Shown in pieces: positions 58,118-64,000 of a DNA stretch of 64,000 nucleotides. Positions within the stretch are counted from its first letter, which is position 1. Each line of letters begins with the position of its first letter. The notes under the pieces are model-generated. The model had not been told where the DNA came from. It searched no databases and saw only the letters and a list, made by a program, of their open reading frames with translations. Source of the stretch: Turbatrix aceti (Eukaryota > Nematoda > Chromadorea > Rhabditida > Panagrolaimidae). The stretch covers positions 620,001 through 684,000 of the forward strand of contig OZ017767.1 in assembly GCA_963969345.1 (NCBI GenBank). The letters run 5' to 3'. Both the position numbers and the translations under genes were made by a program.

Positions 58118-61100
58118 GCGGTAAATTGAAATAAAGGTTAGTCGAGCGTGTTTGAGACGAATTGTGGTGTTTTGGCCATGCTTGTTTTGTTGGTTGCGTT
58201 GGATGCCATTTTTAAAAAATTGTAGTCCCGATCCGCAATTGAACATTGGTTTTTGCACACATTGTGGTCAAATTCCACGGTGACTGCAAGTGCATAAATA
58301 ATGACCAGAACACAACAATGACCAAAACACAATAAAAAAAAGGACAAACTATCACAAAGTCGGCAAACTACACGTCCGTATGGCGTTAAAAAACGCACAT
58401 TGTGAGCAAGCACACTTTCAGAGAAGATCTCGCAGTTTCTACATATTTATATAATCATGATCTCTGTAATTCCCCAGCGTCTGTCTCTCCCACTTCATCT
58501 GTCCGAACGTGTTCTCTGGCACTAGATATTTCTTCACAGTTCGATGATTGACAACATTCATTGTTTTCATCATAAACGTGTTCAAAAATTCATGATAACA
58601 ACAAAAATGTTTACGCAATTTTCATTTTTTCACAAAATTTAACAATATATTTGTGCTTCATTCGTTTTCTAAATTTTTTTTCATTTTTGAACAAATGGGG
58701 GCGACTTGACTGACAGTGCCCTTTTACACTTCTTCTACTGCTAATGTACTTTCGAACTTACTATGTCTCGTTTTATTGCTTCTCGTTTGACTCTTCTTTC
58801 CATATTTAACCCATGGCCTGAACACTTGGGAATTTATATGGTATACGTTTTTTGTTGTTATTTATGCCAATAACTGTTACTTTTGTTTGTGCTTTTTAAA
58901 AAATTAAGACGCGAGTGTTTTTGGTACATAAAGTGAACCAAAAACGAAAATTATCCAAAAACAAGTTTATCGCTTTCTGTCTGCTATTTGAAGTTAAGTT
59001 TATGAGTAAATATAAAAAAATTATATATAATTATTAATTTTTTTGTCAAGTTGCTGTAAGTATTCGAAATTTGTTGTAAATTTACCCTGTGAAAAAATTA
59101 GGAAAACGGAATATTTTATGTCCCCTATCGTAAAAAATCACAAAAACGATTAGCGATTCGGCAACTCCGTTTAAGGCACATTGAAACATTTTTTACAAAC
59201 CTTTGTTACAATTTTTTACATAACATCGCGCCTCTTTAAACGGGTTTTCAACCGTAAAATTACTAAAATTGTAACAAATTGTAATCAAAATTTCAAAACA
59301 TCTATTTATCGCCAAAAAACCCGTTTACTAGTCGTGTTCAATTTGCAGACATTTCAGTTTCAAAAAAATGTGCTTACAAGTACGCCAACTTATCTGTTAC
59401 TAAAATCACAGATTGTTATGCTATTCTATTCTCCCCACGCCCTGTTTTATCTGCGTTCTCTAAGAAGCCAAACGAATTGTTATTGTAAATAGGAGAAAAA
59501 AGAACTAAAAAAATCTTCGACGTTGTCGAGTCGCGTACCCCTGTCTATGTAGCTTCTGTGTATTGTAAAACACAAGTCTGTTAAAATTTTTTTTCATTTC
59601 GACTGTTAATTGTTGGCTATAAAAAAATTTTAGGCTCCCATCTGTGGGATTTCAAAACTTTTCGTTTTGATTGTCCGCTCGGTCATTCTTTCTCTCAAAA
59701 TCTGCTCACATGCACTAAAAAACCAACCCAATAATAAAAATAATATAAAAAAAACTATATTTTGTTCGTCACTGGAAAAAATACGGAAGCTATGGGGCGC
59801 TCACTAATAAATACTACGAACGAAGGAACGAACAACGAACGTAGAAAGAGAGGGAAGAAAAAAAAGGGGGCAGAAGCCTCCTCCCCTTCGACTACTAAAT
59901 AAGCCTGGGAATATTTTTTAACCAAACTAAACTCTGAATAAATGTAACGATAAAGTGGGAATATGTATCTACACATTATTTAAAGAAAAGATCTATGTTA
60001 ACGACCGGTTGTGCTTTGGTTGTTTTTTGATCGCCGAAGATTGTTTCTTTTACACTTTGGAGCATAACTTCAGAGGCATGTTTGTATCCCGTGGATTTTT
60101 TAATTTGTTTGTATTTTTGCACATTATAAAATAAAACCGTTTTTGAAAAAAAACTTCCGAATTGGTATGACTCGTTTTTTTGTACGGGCGGAGCAAAAAA
60201 ATAAAGTGCGTTCCGAATTTTTTTTAATATTTGTTTTGCCCGTTGGAACCCTGGAGGTTTATAACTTTTTGATATTTTCTGTACAACGAATGCCTTTTTT
60301 ACAGATTATGTCAATTCCATCATTTCCCAAAAAATCATATTGCTGTCATTCAGTATTTTTTTACAATGTTTTTAACCCAAACAAATATTTTGATCCAAAT
60401 AACAAATAACAATTTTGAGTAAATAAAACGTGTGTGCCAAAAAATATAGCTCCTGGCTATGTAAAATTTTGTCTGCAAAACGCATGATCTTCTGAATGAA
60501 TGGAAAAAAAACAGCGTGCCATTTTTCAAATTTTTGGCGCATCATAACTCAAAAACCACAAAGTTCATAATGGCACTTGATTTCTGTTAAATATACGGTA
60601 TCCAAGGTCTCTTCATGTTTTTACAAGTAAATCTGTTTGTGGCATTTTATATCCTTAAATTTGATATGATAGACGACACCTCCTCGTCATCTTCGTCATC
60701 GCCGTTGTCGTCGCTGTCGTCCATCCATGTCAGCAGGCACCGTTGACGACGACGAAGAAGAAGATGACGGGCATCGTCATCTCCCTGAAGTTTTTTTTTG
60801 TCATGTGCGTGTGCAAAACTGCTTCAAGGCAAATATCCTACATCTTGACTCCTACTATTTCTACATACTACTGACTTTTCTATTACTACTTATTTCCGAC
60901 GACTCAATCTGTTGACTAACTTTTTATCCTCCCTCTACAACTTATCTAACTTGTCGTCGTTCCCGTCCGTGAAGTCAATTTTGTTCATGTGCACTCTCAC
61001 ACGTCTTTAGATGAACATTTCCCCACCAAAATCAGATATTAAAAAAAAGGAAAAATTTCCATTAGGTATTCAGTCGGCATTCTTATGAATGGTGCCAGAC

Positions 61101-62434
61101 AGACAAACTTTTTTTGTCTAATGGAAATATGAACTTTTTTATGCGGATTGCCGTTCGAACTCAAAAAAAATCCAAAATTCAGTTAATTAATTAAAAACAA
61201 TGATTTATCAACTCAATTTTGTATTCCATTGTTATACACCTTTTTGCACCCCCAACCACCCCTGAGGTTTCTGCAGACCCCAACAATGGCACCATACCGT
61301 CCGTGCCAGCAGAAAACAATAGACTACCCTTTAAAACATCATAAAAACTAAGCATTCGCCGTGTTTTAATATCAATAATGTGTCTGTTCACTTTTTTGTT
61401 CTTGTTCAACACAAAAAGCGGTTGGTTATTTTATTCAACAGCCCTCCCAAAAAACTCATATGTATGTGTGCTGTACCACAAAAGACGTGCCATTATGAAA
61501 GTGCTTGCATTTTCAATAAACTTTTAAGGCTTTATGGTATGGACGACTTCTTCATCCATGATCTTGCTTTTTGTCTTCTGTGTTTGGTCGGGCTTTTGTT
61601 TCAAAAATATCATTTTTTAAAGTTAAAGTGGCTAGATTAAAGATTACAATGGGCTTCGAGGTTTGGTTTTTTGTTCGTTAAAAGTCAAAAAAAAGTTGAT
61701 TTTTTTTGATTTTGAACTAGAACTAGAACTAGAGCCTTTCAGAGTTTTTTTATATTTAAAAAACCTGTAAAACAAATCATAAAAATTTGTTTTCACAAAA
61801 CGAATGGTAAATTACCGCAACTCACAATTTGCTTTGAGTTACAGTAATCCTATTTTTATTTATTTTTGAAACCATTGTTTAATATTTTATTCTAAAATCC
61901 TACGTTTTTTATGATTTGCTTAGAATCCCCTACTTTCTGCAAAAAATTTTATCGTAAAAAAACCCTTCTTTACGGTTGCTTCTGTTGCCGATTTCTCTAA
62001 AACTATCGTAAAAAACAACTTGCATCTGCAATAAAAATAAAAAAATAGTTACCATTGGTCATATTTTTTACACACTCTTAAATTCAGTCTGTCCAGTGCA
62101 GTAGGATTTAGGCAAGGCTACCCGTCATCATTTATGCAAAAGCAAGAGACCAGCCAAGCAAGCGTTCCGTAACTAACTCTCTAGAAAACCGCATGTTTTA
62201 CCCGGGTGGTGGGGTGGTCTGTCGTTGAAGTACGACGCGTCTAGAGCATAAAGCCTAGAGCCTAGAGCGCCTCCCGTCTGGTCCTGCAGAGGTGGCCTTC
62301 CTCCCACCCCTCCTCTACCACCAGTATTTTTTGACAGCGCTCTCGGGCATCTGCGTCGTCGTCGACGCCATCAGTGGCGGCGTCGACGACAACAGGCATC
62401 ATTCAAGCTCACAAACACAGACTCCTAGCTGGAA
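58118..62434. other. Gene-poor region
   Basis: No supported gene in 4.3 kb. Visible structures: an inverted pair TTTGTTACAATTTT at 59202-59215 and 59265-59278; GAC/GTC triplet-rich complementary tracts at 60680-60720 and 60745-60775; a CTAGAA tandem (about four units) at 61711-61731; and CCTAGAG units at 62245-62270. A short acidic frame starting at ATG 60727 (MSAGTVDDDEEEDDGHRH) arises from the triplet tract. Confidence 0.4.
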
Positions 62435-62451
62435 GGGGGGGGGGGGGGGGG
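62435..62451 (+). repeat. Run of 17 G
   Basis: An uninterrupted G homopolymer of 17 bases sits in otherwise mixed sequence. It could form a G-quadruplex. Homopolymer length is prone to assembly error. Confidence 0.8.
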
Positions 62452-63738
62452 TGCTTCATCAGAGGACATGTCCTCCCACCACACGTGCCCGGGAAAAAAG
62501 TGATAAAATCAAATTACTTCTACCCTAGTTTTTTTTTCACTGGATAGCATCATCATCAGCATCAATGTTCTTGGTTTCTGACAATTTGTCATGTGTATAA
62601 AAAATTTGCCACAGCTCCAAAAAAACTTTCAGGTGAACTGGCAATTAAGTAAAAATTCCATTTCTTTCATTTTTTAATTTCCCCTGGATAAAAACAATCT
62701 TTGCTCTGATGTGAGTAGTTTTATTGTGTTCTCATCAATACACCTGTTTAGCCGCCCTTACCTTCCCCTAGAGACTAGCATTGGATGCATAGTAAGTTAA
62801 CGCTTTCGTATAATATGACACTATTGTTTACGTGTCTCTATCGATACTCATATGTCATTTTTTTCTTGTTAAACGTAAACGTTAAATATATTTATTGTTG
62901 TTTTATTACTGCTAACATAAGCCGGAAGTTTTTGGGCCTCAGGCATTATTTTATCCGGGGTGCCTTATTTTAAAATATTTTTTTCACATGCATTTCCTTA
63001 ATTTGATAACAATTTGTCTTTTATGTAAAAAAAAGTTTTTGATTGATCATTTAAATAAACGTAATTTTTTGTTTAAAATATTTACAATTACTGTAATTCA
63101 CTGTATGTTTTGAAAAAAAACTGTTTTTTTTCATTTGACACGCCTACACAGTACTTTTCCGACACAAATCGGTTTCTAAAAGACCCATAAATAACATCAT
63201 TTCAGCTTTCAAAAACGTTACACCTTTGCAACCATTTTTATGTCGTTTGTTTCACACTTATTCCGCCTTCTTAAAAAATTGTCTGTCAAAACGATGTTTT
63301 TTGGTCCATTGCTTGGAAACAAATAATTTAACTTTTAGGCAAAAAAGGTTGCTACAGCAATTTTTTTTGTAGCACTAGCTTTCTCGAAACCCTATAATAA
63401 CCAACAAATCATTTTTTACGTGCCTGATTCGTATAAAAGCGGTCGCTTTTTTCCCGACATGTTCAGAAATTCTGACACCTTCCAGGTGCTTTTATGACGT
63501 GCGCGCTTGAAAGGTGTGAATACATCGTAGATCCATATTTTTCTTTGAATTTCGTACAGTGTACTGTAACTAAGATACACTGTACCTACTCCCGGGGCGA
63601 AAACAAAAACGCGATGGTTTTTTGTTTACCGTAATCTCTAATCCACTCTCACATTGTTTTCAGTCACAATCGGGTAAATTGCGACAGTCCAATGTCACTA
63701 TCCTGTATTATACAATTCGTCAGTCAGCCACCAAAATA
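62452..63738. promoter_or_regulatory. Upstream region of the peptide GPCR
   Basis: AT-rich, no gene supported. A GTACAGTGTA/TACACTGTAC inverted repeat lies at 63554-63563 and 63576-63585. A TTGTTTTCAG acceptor ending at 63663, 75 bases before the ATG, is the likely trans-splice or last 5'UTR splice site of the GPCR. Confidence 0.45.
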
Positions 63739-64000
63739 ATGAACGACAGCGATGCAAGCTGTGAAATAGGTTCAATACCTTTTCCCAATGCTACGGATAT
63801 TTTCAACGGTATAACAACATTTCAAGCATCCTACGGCGAAGTTCATCCCTATCTGGCAATATTTCTATGCGTCGCTGGTACCGTACTAAATATTATAACC
63901 GTAATCGTTCTTACTCGTCCACAGATGTTGTCACCGGTCAACGTGCTTCTCTGTGCCGTTGCAATGTGTGATATCATGGTTATGACGAGTTATTTTGTTT
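63739..64000 (+). CDS. Peptide GPCR (FMRFamide/Srw-type, dmsr-like), 5' part only
   Basis: The frame from ATG 63739 runs open to the window edge (87 residues). A short extracellular N-terminus with one sequon (NATD) leads to TM1 (HPYLAIFLCVAGTVLNIITV), the intracellular link VLTRPQMLSPVNVLL and TM2 (LCAVAMCDIMVMTSYF). The GxxxN of TM1, the LTRPQML loop and the D in TM2 (CDIM) match the Srw/myosuppressin-receptor-like group of nematode peptide receptors (Gq/Gi-coupled receptors for FMRFamide-like peptides). The rest of the gene, including the DRY region, lies beyond the window, so the ligand class is inferred only from family resemblance. Confidence 0.8.
   Translation, partial: MNDSDASCEIGSIPFPNATDIFNGITTFQASYGEVHPYLAIFLCVAGTVLNIITVIVLTRPQMLSPVNVLLCAVAMCDIMVMTSYFV

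Noticed and set aside
60727..60915. Acidic plus-strand frame MSAGTVDDDEEEDDGHRH
   Set aside because: Derived from a GAC/GAA triplet tract that also gives acidic runs on the other strand; no domain follows.

Overview
The window looks like nuclear DNA from a nematode. Protein-coding genes are split by introns with GTRAGT-type donors and a very strong TTTTCAG acceptor. Several genes have a TTTTCAG/TTTGCAG acceptor a few to a few tens of bases before the ATG with no upstream exon, as expected for spliced-leader trans-splicing. The gene set fits: a Cys-loop anion channel of the GABA-receptor type, a FMRFamide/Srw-type peptide GPCR, an IL-17-like cystine-knot protein, a DUF271-type nucleotide-diphospho-sugar transferase, and metazoan housekeeping genes. 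Exons are relatively GC-rich and intergenic DNA is AT-rich with long T and A runs. No tRNA, rRNA, CRISPR or prokaryotic operon was seen. Exon joins below were worked out by hand from splice signals and phase. Most are phase-consistent, but none is backed by transcripts.

Layout: 1.2-8.6 kb (-) a large secreted EGF/cadherin-like matrix protein. 11.1-13.1 kb (+) an orphan secreted protein with a hydrophobic C-terminus. 13.8-15.4 kb (-) a secreted protein with an IL-17-like C-terminal domain, convergent with the previous gene. 15.4-19.8 kb gene-poor, with a miRNA-like hairpin and a small inverted-repeat transposon. 19.8-20.7 kb (-) a small multi-pass membrane protein. 21.9-26.4 kb (+) an L-asparaginase with ankyrin repeats, whose third intron holds a complete antisense NDUFA12 gene (complex I). 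26.4-31.3 kb mostly non-coding, ending in a poorly resolved membrane-protein gene. 31.9-34.4 kb (-) a Cys-loop channel. 34.4-38.5 kb gene-poor with a perfect short inverted repeat. 38.5-39.4 kb (-) a small basic Ser/Thr/Pro-rich protein. 40.3-48.5 kb (+) a complete HEATR5B/SOAP-1 homologue (10 exons, about 2141 aa). 49.9-50.7 kb (+) a TATA-driven secreted precursor whose core is about 68% cysteine, between two ~275-bp inverted repeats. 51.2-52.8 kb (+) an orphan type II membrane protein. 53.2-54.4 kb (-) a MIF4G-domain protein. 56.4-58.1 kb (+) a DUF271-type glycosyltransferase. 58.1-63.7 kb gene-poor. From 63.7 kb (+) the 5' end of a neuropeptide GPCR, cut by the window edge.

The genes do not form one pathway. 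Several are secreted or surface proteins of unknown or nematode-restricted type, interspersed with housekeeping genes for vesicle trafficking, respiration, amino-acid metabolism and translation. The strongest candidate for something undescribed is the poly-cysteine precursor at 49.9-50.7 kb: two dibasic cleavage sites bracket a 69-residue core with 47 cysteines, one repeat unit sits in a 21-nt micro-exon, and the locus is flanked by a large inverted duplication.
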